A DNA stretch of 64,000 bases from Phalacrocorax aristotelis (lineage: Eukaryota; Chordata; Aves; Suliformes; Phalacrocoracidae): the NCBI RefSeq assembly GCF_949628215.1, contig NC_134282.1, forward strand, positions 5,355,223 through 5,419,222, read 5' to 3'. Numbering within the stretch: position 1 is the stretch's first letter; the number at the start of each line of letters is the position of its first letter. Under the pieces are notes generated by a model, which made no database searches, was not told where the DNA came from, and saw nothing but the letters and a program-made list of their open reading frames with translations. Made by a program: the position numbers and the translations under genes. Of this stretch, positions 26,484 through 39,673 are shown piece by piece.

Positions 26484-26504
26484 AAAAAAAAAAAAAAAAA
26501 AAAA
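26484..26504. repeat. Poly-A run, 21 bp
   Basis: Uninterrupted A21 on the plus strand. No processed-gene sequence is recognisable immediately upstream. Confidence 0.95.
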
Positions 26505-29500
26505 GAAGCCAAACCCACGCTTATTTGCTCACTGTTTGTAACACTCTGCAACTTTAAAAATTCTTCCTCCCCAGTGCAAACATACTTCCTCAGAGAGGCA
26601 GCAGCAGAGCCCCGCTAAGATGCTTAAGAGGAGGTCAAGAGAAAAGCCATTTACCAGGGGAATCTTTCTCACTCCTTAATACATTTTTATTACTACCTAT
26701 GCACACAGTGTTCTCTCAGAGGCTAGATGAATAAATATGCCTCTTTTGAGTAAACATTTATAATGCTATTTGAACACGGGGGAAGAACAGTTTCAGCTTA
26801 AAAATGATACTAGCACCATGTTTACATTTTTTTTTCCCAAGCTGCAGTTAAAATGAAAGTATCCAGACAGACATTCAGCATGAGGCTCAGGAAAGCATGT
26901 TTCTTTTGGCCACTTCCACTACAGAATTTCACCTAAAAATGAAATACAAAAGATTGGGGTTGTGGAGGGGGGAGGAGGGAATACAAAAGAAAGATTTGTT
27001 TGTAGATGAATTACTCTGTGCAAATCCATCCAAAAACATCAGTGTAATTGTTCATTAATAATAGACTTGGAAGATACTTAGAAATGTTCCTTTTCCTTTG
27101 AACCTTCTGGAGGCAAACAGCGTCCTCGAGCTGGCGAGGTACTTGTGCATAGACTTTATTTTGAGTGAAGGGGTGCCCTTTGCCTCCTCCTCCACAACCC
27201 GAAGCCCAGCAGATAAGGTTCTGGCCCATTTTCGGACACTCTGGGCTCAACCCTCAGTGGCAGATCTGCCCCTGGGTGAGGAGCTTTCTCCCTCTTTTTC
27301 ACCTCGTCACATCCAGATTTTAAATTCCCGAGGTCAGGGAGCAGCTTTTATTTTTTAAAAAGATGGAGGCATGAGCTGGACCGCTGGACACTACCAATCA
27401 CAGCAGCATTACTAATGCCAGTTTCAAGAGGACTCCTCACATACTAAAAGTTAAGCAGCGCTTAGGGGCTTTCCTGGCCGGGGACCGGAGGAGGGTAATT
27501 AGCCCCTGTAAGGATCCCTGCCCACCGAGCTGCAAGAAACTTCAAGTCCCACTGACTTCACTGGCACTTCAGGGCACTCAGCACCTTTGAAGATTAATTC
27601 CTCAAGCAGGGAGAGGTCTAGAAACATATATATTAGAGCACTTTACATCTTCAGCTGCAGTAGGGTTCTTTCTGGTGAGCTTGACAAAGGACAGATTATA
27701 TATTACGCCGTGCCATAAACTTCAGCAATCTAAGAATTCAGAAAATACCCCATTCTATTACTCTCCTCGCTTTGACATGAAATATTAAACACCGCTTACC
27801 AAAGTAACATTATTGAACACAGATGTCTGCTATCACATTCAAATTGTTCAAGTCAATCTAGGTTTATATATTTTCTTTACTTAAGCGTTTGCATAAACCC
27901 AAGTGTGCCCTGACAGTAATGATTTCACAATATACTATATTCAATTAAGGAGACAAATATGCGTTTACATTTTTACTGAACTTGTTTCACACACACACAA
28001 GCTCCAGCTCCAACCTATTTTTGACATTTGGTGGAAAATAAAGGAATAGAAAGGGTGCCACCTACTGAGTCACTCAGACATTTTTGGAGGCCAAAAAATC
28101 ATGCAAATTACCAATATGCTCATACCAGTTAAAAATAAACAAATATTGAAGCTATATTAATAAGCCTGTGGGAAGGTAGCCATGTATAGTGTTTTCCTTC
28201 ATCAAGTCACTCAGTGACCAGAGCACTTACCGGGGGCAGGGGACCGCAGCGCCAGCTCCCTCTTGTATCTCAGCAGGGTTGAATCCACCTATTCCTTTGG
28301 AAAACCCAAGCAAAATGAATCAGTCTTCTGACATCGCAGTCCGTGAAGATCTTTTGCAAGCAATGGATGTGGCACCTGACACATGAGAATCTAGAAGTGC
28401 TGCACCATCAACTTGAACCGTTCCTCGGGACCCACGTCACTTGGCAGTCTGCTACTAAATGGAAATCTATGCTGTCAAATGGCTCGCACATAAACTGTAT
28501 CGGGCAGATGAGAGTTCAGCAGATTTCTAAATTTACAAACCCACTGAAAAGGTGTATCAAGGCTCAAGAATGAAGATGGGCTCTCAGTACAACTTCAAAA
28601 CCCAACGAGCCTTTTTGACGTCCATCAAGGTACAGCCCTATCTTTGAGATCCAACAGTGCGAGGCAGGTATATTGAACGTGTTGTGCTAGTGCTGCAGTT
28701 TATCCTCACTTGGGGAGGAAAAACTATCGAAATAAACTTCAATGTTGTCTTTCTGTCAGAGATATCAAAACCACTATTCATGGTTTTTCTTTATTGCAAA
28801 GGTACACAGCCTGGTCAGCCTTGACTTTCACAAGGGGAAGTCTACCATGCCTATCAGTACACCTAGTAAATACATCTTCGTGTGGAAGGATCACATCTCT
28901 GATATATCATGAGTTTGTATCTGGTCTGAACTGAAGCAGGTGATGAAGGAATGCCTTCGGAGGGATGGGGCAAGCACAAGAAATCCCTCCTGACTGGCCA
29001 CTAACGCAGCTCTCCTTCATTCCCTTTTCCATCCTCTGTACTGAAAACTTAGGATGTGCCACGGATGGTTTGTTGCTTGACTTTCTTCCACAAAAGGTAC
29101 TTATGCTGATTTTCTTTGAAGAAGTTGTGGTCATGACTGATCGAGACGCAGCTTTTTATTCTTCCTGATGGCACACAGAGCAGGGGGATGCTACATGATG
29201 TCAGGTGTGCCCCATGTCAGGGGAATGGCTTGAAAAGCAAAAGCCAGAGAATATTTTTGTCTCTAACGAAGAGGGTCAGCTTTGGGACTGAAAAAGGATA
29301 GATTAAAAGCGAAGAATCACAAGACTGGGGAAAACAACTCATAGATAAGTAAGACTTTTAATGGTAAGGAGGCACTGGAGTAGGTGATTTTTCACTCATG
29401 GACCACCTTCTTTTCCCTAATGCTGGCTCCCAAAGGATCCCCAATGTGTGTCCAACACACCCCATTAATCCCTCCCTGCCGAGTGCAAGCTCAGCTCCAC

Positions 29501-30542
29501 TGAGCCCCCACCAGACCTGCAGATGCAGCTTTATCTTGGGCTCTGCAGATGCAGACAGATCAGAGGTTTTCACAGGTATCGTGTATTTAATGTTTGCCAA
29601 AATTTCTCGTGTTGGGGACTGGTGTAGCAATAACATACTTGGGAAAATAATTGTGAAACATTAACAAGTCCTTATTGTTAACAGGTGTTTCTGGCAGAGA
29701 TTCCTTCAGGGCAACTTGGACAAGGCACCGCAGTTGAGTCAGTAATGGCATGGCATTTTTTTTTCCCAGAGGGACCTTCAAAGTCTCTTGTCTGGTGCTT
29801 TGTATTCCTGGCAGCAGAGTCAGAAAGAAACCCAGTTTTCAACATCCTCCTTCATGTCTACTCAAAATAAAACATTCATTTATCGGCTGTAATGTTTTCC
29901 ACATCTCCCATGACTTGGCACACGCTTATCCTGTGATACCTTTAGTTTGGGGCACTGAAGCACCATTTATGTACTCAAGATAACAGGTGCTGGGGTTTCA
30001 TCCCTTTTTTCAGTTCCTGAAGTGTTCAGGGGCTGTTTTCTGCTTGCACAAGCATTCACTGAGATATGCATTGACACGGATTTTTACTGCTGCCATGTTT
30101 AGGAGAAATCATTCTGTCTTAAATCCCCAGAGACCTATTTTGATTTTTCCCAGGGCAGGCAGTCCCGGTTCTCTAGGGGACCCTGTGTGCTAGGGGAGAG
30201 GCAGGGGTCTGCACCCCTGGGAGTAGCACTGTTTTAAGAAAGAAGTATAAAAAAAAAAAAAAGAGGCTGAGGCTTCTTTTTTTGAGACAGAAATCAGAAA
30301 GAAAACAAAATTAACTGCAAATTCATCATGATTCTATTCTCATTTTTTAGGGTAAAAAAAAAATGGACTTAAAAAAAAACGGACACTGCCCCCAAGCCAT
30401 GCGTCTCCGTTACCCCTCGTAGATAGCACATTATCAAACCAGTGACATTGCACTACCAACTTAAGCTGCCAAGCTTTCCAAGGGAAGGAAAACGCCAGGT
30501 ACCACTCCACAGCAGAAGGGTTTGCAACGAGCAACCAAAACA

Positions 30543-30560
30543 ACACACACACACACACAC
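30543..30560. repeat. (AC)9 microsatellite
   Basis: Nine perfect AC units followed by GCCC. Confidence 0.95.
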
Positions 30561-33500
30561 GCCCAACGCTCTTTTCAAAGATGTAAAGATTTTCTGGGTG
30601 TTTGACTTCCATCTTTTTAAGTAACAAATCTTGGAGAGAAGATTCCCATCGGATCAGCGGGGAGACTTTGCTGCAATAGCTGCACTGGCAAACAGCCTTC
30701 CAACACATTCTTGAGTTTGTATTTTAAGTGGTTTTGCCACATTGGCAGCCAAAACCCTATTTTCTGATCAAACTCACTAGTTCTAGTGAAAATTATAACA
30801 TGCTAAATGTGACTCTGAACAGTTCTAATAATCCTTCAATGTGTCTCTTCAAACCTCTTGCTTTCGAGAGGGTGGAGAAGGGCTCTGCAAAAGGCTGGAG
30901 CACAGCGACGCCCTGGCCAGAGTGGTTTGTTGTGAGGGTGTTTCTGCAGCACTCCCATCCCTCATGACCCAGCAATATGGCCCGTATTTAATGTGACGCC
31001 TTTACGCTTGCCATTCTGTACTTCATATATACGTGTAAGCTTAAAGTAATAATTAAAAACAGCCTTCTCATGTGCCTAGTAGTGCAAGGCCAAGATCCAC
31101 GATGGCTACCACAACATATATGACAAATAGAAAAAGGGAAAAAAGCAAACCAACAGCCAGGACTTACCCCCACAGCCTCTGCTCACACCAATCTTACTCT
31201 TTGCTGATGACATACAGCAAGGAATCCTACTGCATATCTTACAGGACATATAAATCATTTAAAACTGGATTTCTCGTTGAAAAAACACTCCAGCTGCGAA
31301 AACCAGAGAATTTTCATTAAGTCACTTTGTAAGTAATTTATAGCACGCTAAGACTTACAAAATAACAAAGAAATGACAGCCCCCTTTCTCGTTAATGAGA
31401 ACGAGAACAACAAAGCAGAATCAGTGGGAACATGGAGCATTTCCACCCCAAATATGGCTCCACTTATCCAGGCGACGTGCGCTTGGTTAACTCCAGCGCT
31501 CCCACGCTGGAAAGCTGCCACACCGTCTTCAAAGCAGGGGATAGAGATGAAACAACCCTTGAATTTCACAATACGTTCCCTTCATGTTTCTGGATGAACT
31601 AAGAAGGACTCGTAGGTGGAAAGAAAACACCAATGTGAAGGACTGACGCTTCTGCAAACTGCGGATTACTTTTGGTAAGAGGTCTGCGCGCACACTAAGG
31701 CCATCCGAGCAGAGCTGGATCTCAGTTGCTGTGGACAAATATGGTGGTCTTGGGGCAGAACCATCACCTTGCTATGTTTGGGCAGCCTTTGCTCAGGTGA
31801 GCCGTGGTCTACGACTGATGCTAGTAGGTTGTGCTTTACTATATTAATTAGCCAGGAGTTGACCTCTGGGGAGCAGCGAGCCTAACTCTTTGATTTCTTA
31901 CACCAGGAAATCACAGACCTTAAAATAATGAATTAGTTTAATTATAATGAGGCCCTTGGAGTCACTAGAGGGAGACATGAGCACATGCCTTAAGCCAAGA
32001 TGTTACATCTGGACTGGAGAAAGCACCCAGTAGATGATGGCATGAAGCATTTTAAACATTAACTAGAATATCTACACCACATGCAGCTTCTCAAGATGTT
32101 TTGCTGTCATCAGCTTACTAAAAGATAAAGATTTATTGGGCTGTTACTGAAAAGGAAGCTACATACTGCCAAATGGCATGGACAGTTAGATGACTAGTTG
32201 CTGACATCTTTATTCATATATAAAACAACACAACTGAGTTGTATTTTTTTTAACTACCATGTTTGAAGAAATCAACAAAGCAGGGCCTTATCATACAGAA
32301 CTTTAAAGTAATTTTTGAATAATTTATGGACTTCATACAGGTTTGTTTTTTTTTTTACTGTGTGCATACAGAATACTCTATTAACACCCTGTGAACTTTT
32401 AGTGCTGACTAAAATAAGAGATACGCAGTGCTGGCTACAGATTGGTTTAACAGTGTCTGAAGATGCGGAGGGGACCATACCATGGAGCAATGCTTCCTGG
32501 TTCACGGACGCAAGATCACTTTTATTCCCACGCCATAGATCTATTACGTGAACTTTTCAAGTACTGCAAATCGCTCTTCTAAAGGTTTAAGACATAGACC
32601 AAAGGCAGCTCTGCACAGGCTGAGGATATTAACCCACCATGTCTACTTTTTGAGCAGCTCTTAACGGCAGCCATTGGGACTGAAAGGTTAGCGCAATAAT
32701 GTCAACAATGTATTTGAATAGTTTAAATATTGCTTCTAATAAATTACTGAATAAGTTGCAATGATTATAGAGCTATCTTTATAACATGTTAAAAAGATGA
32801 CAAAACGAACTTAATTATTCTACTCCTTGTTGAAAACTGTATGAAAAATGAAGTAAATCACATATGACAAAGTCCTGCAGTACCACAGAGCTCAGTTTAA
32901 AATGTTTGCCCTAAAATTTAAAAATAAGTCCAAGCCTGTAAAGCTGTTCTCCCAGAAGTCAGCTAGCCATATCTGTCCACTTTTCCTCTGACAGCTTGAT
33001 ATACCGTCCCCCCTTTGTTACACATTTTGAATTCAATTTAGCATGCTACTTCCAATTAACCAGCACACACTTACTGCATTATTTGGCATTAAACAGGCAC
33101 ATGTGTTCCTTCAGCTCCTGCCAATGTGAGAAGACAATACCCCTAAGGTGAACTGGGCTATTTGTTCGGCAAGTATTAGGCTCTGGGAAGCATCCAAGGC
33201 GGCTGATGGAAGCCCGCAGGTGTGCGGTTTCAAACACCTTCAAAGTGCTTCATGCCCAAGTCTTTCAGAAATGTTACACTTCATAACCATCCTCTTCCAG
33301 CAAGATTTATGCTGTGTTTTGAATATTTCTAATACTCTCGAGTCTGAGTGCCAGAAACCTCTATTTATCAGGCTCAGTCACTGGACAAGTTGCTCTGGTC
33401 AGGGATCATATATAAACCCATTTATGTATAGGCCATTATTTATTCTATACAAACTACTAAAAGCAGGTGTGATTTCAGTGTGCTTGCTCTGAATGTGAAT

Positions 33501-35557
33501 TAGTTTAACAGAGAAAATTTTTGTCCAGAACATAAGCCCATTGCTTCAAGACTATCAATAAGGAGAAAACAAGAACCAATTTTAATGACACGTATATAAA
33601 AAGATCAGCATCCTTTCACTATGATACATGTACAACAGAAAGTACGGTACAGTTTTGAGATACATCCCATATATCCTTCGAAGAGGCGTTACAAATTCAC
33701 AAAGCCATAACATTGCTATGCAAATGCTTATTAAAAGCAATAAAAAGAACAGAATAAACAATTTATGCTCTACAGGTCTGAGATTCGGTGTTTATGCTGG
33801 AAATCGCTTTACACAGTGTTAGAATTTAAAGCTTTGACCCCGCAATAGAATTACCGGGCACAGTTGCAGCTCATGCACGGAGCTGCTGCAGTCAGCCACA
33901 GGTCACTGTGGAGGAAAAGTCCTTCAAGAACTGGGGACTGAGGTTTCTGGCCTAACTATTAACAAAATTAACACAGGGATGGGAGGATGGGAGTTTCTTG
34001 GTCCAACAGTTCTCTCAAGGACCCTTCCTAAGCTTTTCTTTGCTCTGATAAGAAGCTAAGCTCTTAACAGAAACGTTATTTGTCATTGCTAGATCGACAG
34101 TACGAAGCTATGATGGCTCCAAACGTGTCTTTGGCTTTTCTGGGAAGGACATAACGGTATAATTTCCATGTTTGTCCCATTGGCAACTCCTGATACTACG
34201 AGGGTTACTACTTACACAAACAGAAATCTGCAGCCAATCAAAATAATATGGTTGGCAAGAAATCTGGGCAAACTTTAATAGCTACGGTTCTTCAACATAA
34301 AAAGGATAAAAGTAGAATAATAATTTTTGGCAGGGGAAGCAGGGAATTTTTAAAATTCTGATTGTTTTCCTATGAGGATAGTGTTATAAATACTGAAGTT
34401 TAACTTAAAACATGTTGTCCTGGTTTCCTGAATTCACATTGTGTAAGATTCTGCTGGACCCACTGAGTTACACTCAACTCATTTCCACTCAGACTGAAGT
34501 TACCTGGAACACACAACAAGGTAAGAGTGGGATTTGGCACAGAAACTGCATGGTCGAAATAATGTAAACATCTTTCTGAAAGGAGTTATCTGTGCATACA
34601 AGGGTATTATAGTGGCATAAACAGAGCGCTCTTTTCAAGAAAGCATAATTAACTTCAGGCTTCTGGGAAATGGAGAACCAAGAAAGGCGTTTACCAAGTG
34701 GAAGATGGACATGAATTTAAAGGTAAAAACCATTTTCACTGAAGTTTTCACGTTCATTTTCAACAAGCTCCAGTGCTATGTGCAGGACAGTATCAGCCTG
34801 ACAGTTTTGCACTGGAATCTGGTGAAGCAAATAAGCAGAGTCATATTATTTTAGCAGTAACTAAACTCATTTGCCACAAAATGAATCCATGGAAAAGTAG
34901 CTTTTCCATTAAAAAGTACATGCTGTCTAATAAAGACTATTTTGTAGGCACAGAATTAGGTAAATTTGTGAATCTGCAGTAAGGAGCAGAATCAAAACAT
35001 ATTAAAGACATCACACGCAAGTAAACTTCCTTAATTAATAGCTAATGATGTAAGGTTTTGGCTCTTCTAGAAAATTACATTCTGTAAACATTTTCCCTGC
35101 CTTGTGAGAGAAGTAAAAACTTTCACAGATAGAGAACCAAGAAAATACACTCAAAACTACCCTGTCAAATGTAATATCTTAACATTTTTGAAATATTTAA
35201 TTTTTATTTTTTTACCTTTATATGAAGGTACTTTTTTTTGGAACAAAGTCATATTAAGCCCCAAATCAGAATGACCTGTTTAATGACACTGAAGTGAACT
35301 TCTTTCCCCCAGGCAATAACATAAAGAAGCTAAGAAGTATTTTGAAGGAGGAATGAATAAAAAAGACTATTGCGAATGGTTTTGTATAAATTGGCATTTT
35401 CCAATTTAAAAAAAAATAATTGCTGAAATGTTTCCCAGGCAGATCTACTTCGGCCTCTAAATTATTGGCACAGGCTCAGTATCAGACACTTAAAATATGT
35501 GTTTCATCATGTACCTAAAATTGTGACATTCTTTAAAAATACATAATACAAAAATCT

Positions 35558-35563
35558 TTTATT
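35558..35563 (-). promoter_or_regulatory. MEGF6: Distal AATAAA, possible end of a long MEGF6 3' UTR
   Basis: The first exact AATAAA I could find on the minus strand below the one abutting the stop. Use of this site would imply a 3' UTR of about 2.9 kb containing two CR1 fragments. The hexamer is visible; its use is a guess. Confidence 0.15.
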
Positions 35564-35839
35564 TCCTTTATACTACATATTTACAATTCTATTATCAAGG
35601 TACTGTGGAAAATGTAAACAAGTATACACAGGTGTAAATAATATGGCTTGAGAAAGGTTTCCCCTTTGATCAGCTGCTCTAATCACGTATCAGTATACAT
35701 AGATAAGAAAAAAACAGTACATTTTATAAACTGCTGTCAAACAGCAAAATGTAAGTTCTTGGGTTTTATATATCAGCTGCTGAGTAACCATACCAGACAT
35801 CGGGCACCCTTCCCCAAACTGAAATGTCCAACTTACTGG

Positions 35840-36276
35840 AACAGGGCCAGTGGAGGGGCCCGGAGGTAATCGGGGCTCATACAGTTGGGTCTGAGGGAGC
35901 AGGGTTTGCTCAGTCTTCAGAAGAGAAGACCAAGGGGAGGCATTAGTGCTGTCTTCAGCTACCCCCTGGAGGCTGCAGACAAGACAAAGCCAAGCACTTC
36001 TCAGAGATGTGCACTGAAAGGATGAGGAGCAGTGGGCCACAGCTGAAACTTAGGAAATTTTGATCAGAAACTAAGGCGGGGGGGAATTTGTGACATGGAA
36101 TTTGGGCTGTGACAGGAGCTCAAAGAGGTTGTGGGATCTCTATCCTTCGAGGTACTTGGAACTCAACCTGATGAATCTCCAAGCAACCCCGTTTAACTTT
36201 AAAGTTGACCAGGCTTTGAAGAGAAGCCTGAACCTCCAGAGGTCTCTTACAACTTAACTTACTCCATGATTCTACG
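35840..36276 (+). mobile_element. Diverged CR1 LINE, about 440 bp of 3' region
   Basis: Phrases in CR1 order, each diverged: 'cagtcttcagaagagaaga', 'gcactgaaaggatgaggagc', 'agtgggccacagctgaaac', 'aaagaggttgtgggatctc', 'ttgaccaggctttgaag', 'cctccagaggtctct' and 'ccatgattctac'. Orientation plus, in the 3' flank of MEGF6. Confidence 0.82.
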
Positions 36277-37884
36277 AAAACTCTTGAATAAAATGTGACG
36301 CTTGCATTACTGCTGTAGTTTGGCTCTGCAGTAAATACGGAGTTAAGATGAAAAATATGTCAATTGTTTAACGTGGGTCGTTCTTCTCCAGCAGTTGCTA
36401 AGATTATATCTAATTGTCTCACACGAGATTTACCTTATCGGTTCCAGTTCAGTGAAATCGCCCCAGACTCACATAATTATAGGATCAGACCCAGGCCAGC
36501 CCATCTCCAAAAGAACATTTAAAATGTCACAGCTGACAATAAAGCCCTGCCGAGACCATCACACATCTGACTGATTTTGGGACAACAACAACTTTGTCAC
36601 ATTTACATTGAGTAAACTTTCCAGCAACATTCATAGAGCATTCTTTAGAAAAGAAGATAGAAAAAGATAGAAAAGATAGAACATGCTTTAGAAAAGAAGA
36701 AATGACAAGGGATCATCAGCATCAGCCCCTGGGATTTTCTGGCTGAAAGCACAGTTGGTTAATTAATTCTGACACATTCATAAATATCTTTACTTTGTTT
36801 AGGATGACTTTTAGTACCTATGAAGTGATGAAAAACAGCAATAAGACTTCCATGAAGCTTGAAAAATACCTACCAAACCTGTATTGCTTCCGATAGATCA
36901 CAGTTTGATTTAAATTAAATCAAATTAATTTGATTTTGAATTAAAGTTTGAATTAAAGTCCCAGATGAGCAAGCGTTGCTTGCTTTGTACCGGTCAGTTA
37001 ATGACTGTGCGTGTGTTTAAGACCTGAGGTGAGTCATAGGGTAAAACTGTTACTTCACCTGCTCATTATCCAACCGCAACAACAGACGTCTTTAGAAGTC
37101 ACAAGTTAGCGACAATTATTGTCACTTCATCTCTTCTAAGACAAAAACTTCCCCTTGCAGAGCCGCAGTTTGTTATGGCGTGTGAATGGTAGCGTAAGCA
37201 CAAGACCTGGAACTGCCTATGCGACCGTGCCTACTGGGCCCGTGGTCCTGACGCCCTTTAGTAAGAGCACTTTTGATATAGAGAGACTCAAGAGGTTACT
37301 GCATAGATTTTGTCACTCCTAACCTAAACAGAGGTAAAAAGAGGCACTCTGAAATCTTTTAGTCTGGTTAACTCTGAATATTACAATAGAGAACATTATT
37401 TCTTTATAATGACTTAGTCCTATATTAAAGAACAACCTGTCTAAACAGACGAAATAGCACCAAAATGTTTTTGTTCTATCAAGTGACCAACAGCAGCTGT
37501 GAATGGTATCAGGACTTCTTAAATCTGACTTAATCAAACTATTGTGCAGTAAAAGCACATTATAATCCTTTATATAAAGAACACAGAGATTATCTTTAAA
37601 CATCTATCCTTGCTTACGACCTGTTTTCTCCATCCAAGATAAAATTCTTTTCTGCATTAGGAGGTACTGTTTGATGAGAACTGCTGCACAGTTTGACTTG
37701 GCAAATCACTGAGAAACTCGGCTGTCAAGATGGGAGAATGCCTAAAGACAGAAGAGTCTGACAGATGACATCATGTGCTTTGGAAGATGGATTCAGATCT
37801 AAGCAAGATATAGACGGAGACCTTCTAATCAGCCAATCCACACTAGAAATGTGGTACATATTCTTAAATTAACAACTTATCAAG
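36277..37884. other. MEGF6 3' flank, non-coding
   Basis: AT-rich, no exon seen. Includes a GATAGAAAA-like short tandem run at about 36,650-36,682 and the palindrome-rich block around 36,904-36,960. It may be part of a long 3' UTR, but nothing in the sequence settles that. Confidence 0.5.
36917..36936. repeat. Perfect 20-bp AT-rich palindrome
   Basis: AAATCAAATTAATTTGATTT equals its own reverse complement. It overlaps a near-palindrome (36,904-36,924) and is followed by two direct copies of TTGAATTAAAGT. Confidence 0.9.
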
Positions 37885-38045
37885 GACTGTGGTGGACTCT
37901 TCTTCAGTCACAAGTTTAAAATTAGACTAAATCCTTTTCTAGAACACACAATGTTATTCAAAGAGGAATAAATTTAGTGAATCCCACTAGTTTCTGTGCA
38001 ACATGATTTTGCAGTGAGTCCACATAGGCTTCATAATCCGTGAAA
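37885..38045 (+). mobile_element. Ancient CR1-like fragment (tentative)
   Basis: 'gtggtggactcttcttcagt' followed by 'aaaattagactaaatccttttctagaa' follows a phrase order I associate with old amniote CR1 3' regions. Very diverged, no tail. Confidence 0.4.
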
Positions 38046-38408
38046 CACTCATTAAACTTCACTCTGGTTGTCAAGAAAGTTGCTTATACGTGGTGTGGCT
38101 CACTGCACATTGATACATCACATACTGCTTATCCTGATACTCCTTGGAGCTGGTCTTACTAAAAACATGTCCAAGCTTTCAAACAATGAATTATATATCA
38201 GAAAGAATGTCCAGAGCAGATTAATGGTGGGGTAAGAGGCTAGGAATAAATACATGAAACAGATTCAACTTTTTAAAACGATCCAGCTACTAAATGGCCT
38301 CTGTAGTCTTCCACGAGAAGTGTGAATACTTCAGTACAATTCAAGCTGAATTGAATAGCTGTTTTCATATCCAAATTCAAATACCGTCTGTGCATATAAA
38401 ACAGTTCA

Positions 38409-38414
38409 TTTATT
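38409..38414 (-). promoter_or_regulatory. MEGF6: AATAAA hexamer just after the MEGF6 stop
   Basis: A canonical poly(A) signal on the minus strand ten bases after the stop codon. That would give an unusually short 3' UTR with no strong GU-rich stretch behind it, so it may be coincidental or a minor site. The next exact AATAAA I found downstream on this strand is at 35,558-35,563. Confidence 0.3.
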
Positions 38415-38424
38415 AGTCCAAATG

Positions 38425-38504
38425 TTACTGTTGTAGAGCTCTTGGAAAAATATTCCCTCTTTCTTGAGTTTGTTCTTCATAAAAAGGAAGCTTCGGAGGG
38501 CCAC
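38425..38504 (-). CDS. MEGF6: MEGF6 terminal coding exon (C-terminal tail and stop)
   Basis: The acceptor CTCTAG lies just above 38,504. The first two bases, GT, complete the glycine codon begun by the last G of the 39,545 exon. The frame then reads GGPPKLPFYEEQ, continues for another 14 residues ending ALQQ, and stops at TAA (38,425-38,427). The tail is hydrophilic with no cysteines or membrane segment, as expected for secreted MEGF6. It is too short for the open-frame length cut-off and was found by looking for a phase-compatible exon after the last EGF. Splice fit and C-terminal resemblance are good; transcript evidence would confirm it. Confidence 0.83.
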
Positions 38505-39544
38505 CTAGAGAATTAAGCAGAAACACGGTTTCAGGTCTATATAACATAACACTGAAATATTACATAGATTATATAATTTACACTTAAATAATTCAATAAA
38601 TGGTAGTCTTCAAAAGAAGGTAGAGGCCTGAGTTACACTGGCCTCCTCACAGAGGCAGAGAGCAGGTAAAACAATAAAACATCTCTCAAACAGAAGGTTC
38701 CCAAAGTGTTTCCTGAACTAAATGCAGAACTGTATGGTACCACCATCAAGCCAGTTGTGATCAGACTGCAAGTGGGAGGAAACTTTCACTCAGTACTATA
38801 TTTCATTAAGAAGAAAAATTATCTAAATTAAAAAGCCCCAAAACCCTTTTGTGAGAGCGCGACAAGTGCTGTAGCACACTCACAAATCAATCCAAATCTG
38901 TTTTCCAATGTTTTTTCTACTTACCTGGCTTTTCACATCTCACCATGCTCTTCAAAACCTGACACCTCTACAAAAAATAAGTGAATGTGATGGCATGCAC
39001 AGCAAGTAAACCTCCTTATTCATCTTACAGAGGCTGTCCATATCAACTATTTCAGGGCAAGATTTCATACTGGCAGGCATAGAAGAATGTACTGCCCTCC
39101 GGCATGGCTGTACTGGAGGCAGCCTTGGCAATCCTTGAGCAGGCTGTGCAAGATCTCCACAGCCTGCTCTGAGGGGAAACCACTGCACTGAGTCAGTTCA
39201 GCTTGGCCAAGACCTCACAACCACCTGGAATGATTCCTGCATTTGCGCTGTCCCCTGGCATTTCCAACATCAGGCTCCTGGACCCTTAGGAGGGCAGCAC
39301 ACACCGACACAACCCTTCCAAGCAAAGCTGCTGCTGTCAGGGGTTCTGAGTTTTTCACCAGAGGTGGAAATGCAGAACGGCTTCTGCCTCACACAGCCTG
39401 GCACAGAAACTGGGGTGGCTGCTGGTGAGCCCCATGTTTGCATGGTGGGTTGATACTCCTGTCCGAACAGCCCACTGACCACCATTCACAGTCAATGCAT
39501 GATTTCATCTACTAAGAAAGTCGCACGTCTCCAGCGTGTGTTAC
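38505..39544 (-). other. MEGF6: MEGF6 last intron
   Basis: Intron of 1,040 bp between the last EGF exon and the terminal exon. It contains a mildly GC-rich stretch (about 39,080-39,480) with chance open frames on both strands. I see no recognisable repeat or gene. Confidence 0.8.
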
Positions 39545-39673
39545 CTTCTTTGCAGGTTGGCCCCATCCACGTGGCTGGGCACACACAGTTCCCGTTGTAC
39601 GGATTGCACTGGGATTTGCTGGCACACTGGCACTGCAGGGCGCAGTCGGGGCCGTAGCGGTCCGACCTGCAAT
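39545..39673 (-). CDS. MEGF6: MEGF6 exon, EGF-like repeat 1 from the C-terminus
   Basis: 129 bp, acceptor TTCCAG, donor GTAACA. Starts CRSDRYGPDC and ends CPATWMGPTCKE. All eight cysteines of the laminin-type EGF fold are present. The usual proline-glycine opening (CPPGxYG) is replaced by CRSDRYG, and the usual PGWxG near the end reads PATWMG. It is thus one of the more diverged repeats, as might suit the last repeat before the tail. Its terminal G pairs with GT of the next exon to make glycine. Confidence 0.93.

Larger units (their letters stand above)
22421..35839. other. Non-coding region, nothing recognised beyond simple repeats
   Basis: AT-rich intergenic sequence with GC-richer islands at about 24,120-24,300 and 29,400-29,540. 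Simple repeats: T-run 25,073-25,090, A-run 26,484-26,504, A-run 30,249-30,262 and (AC)9 at 30,543-30,560. The open frames are short, overlap on opposite strands and carry no recognisable domain. Confidence 0.5.

Noticed and set aside
26400..26504. A21 run as the tail of a processed retrocopy
   Set aside because: The sequence before the run contains no recognisable gene or poly(A) signal, and birds lack the L1 machinery that commonly makes such copies.
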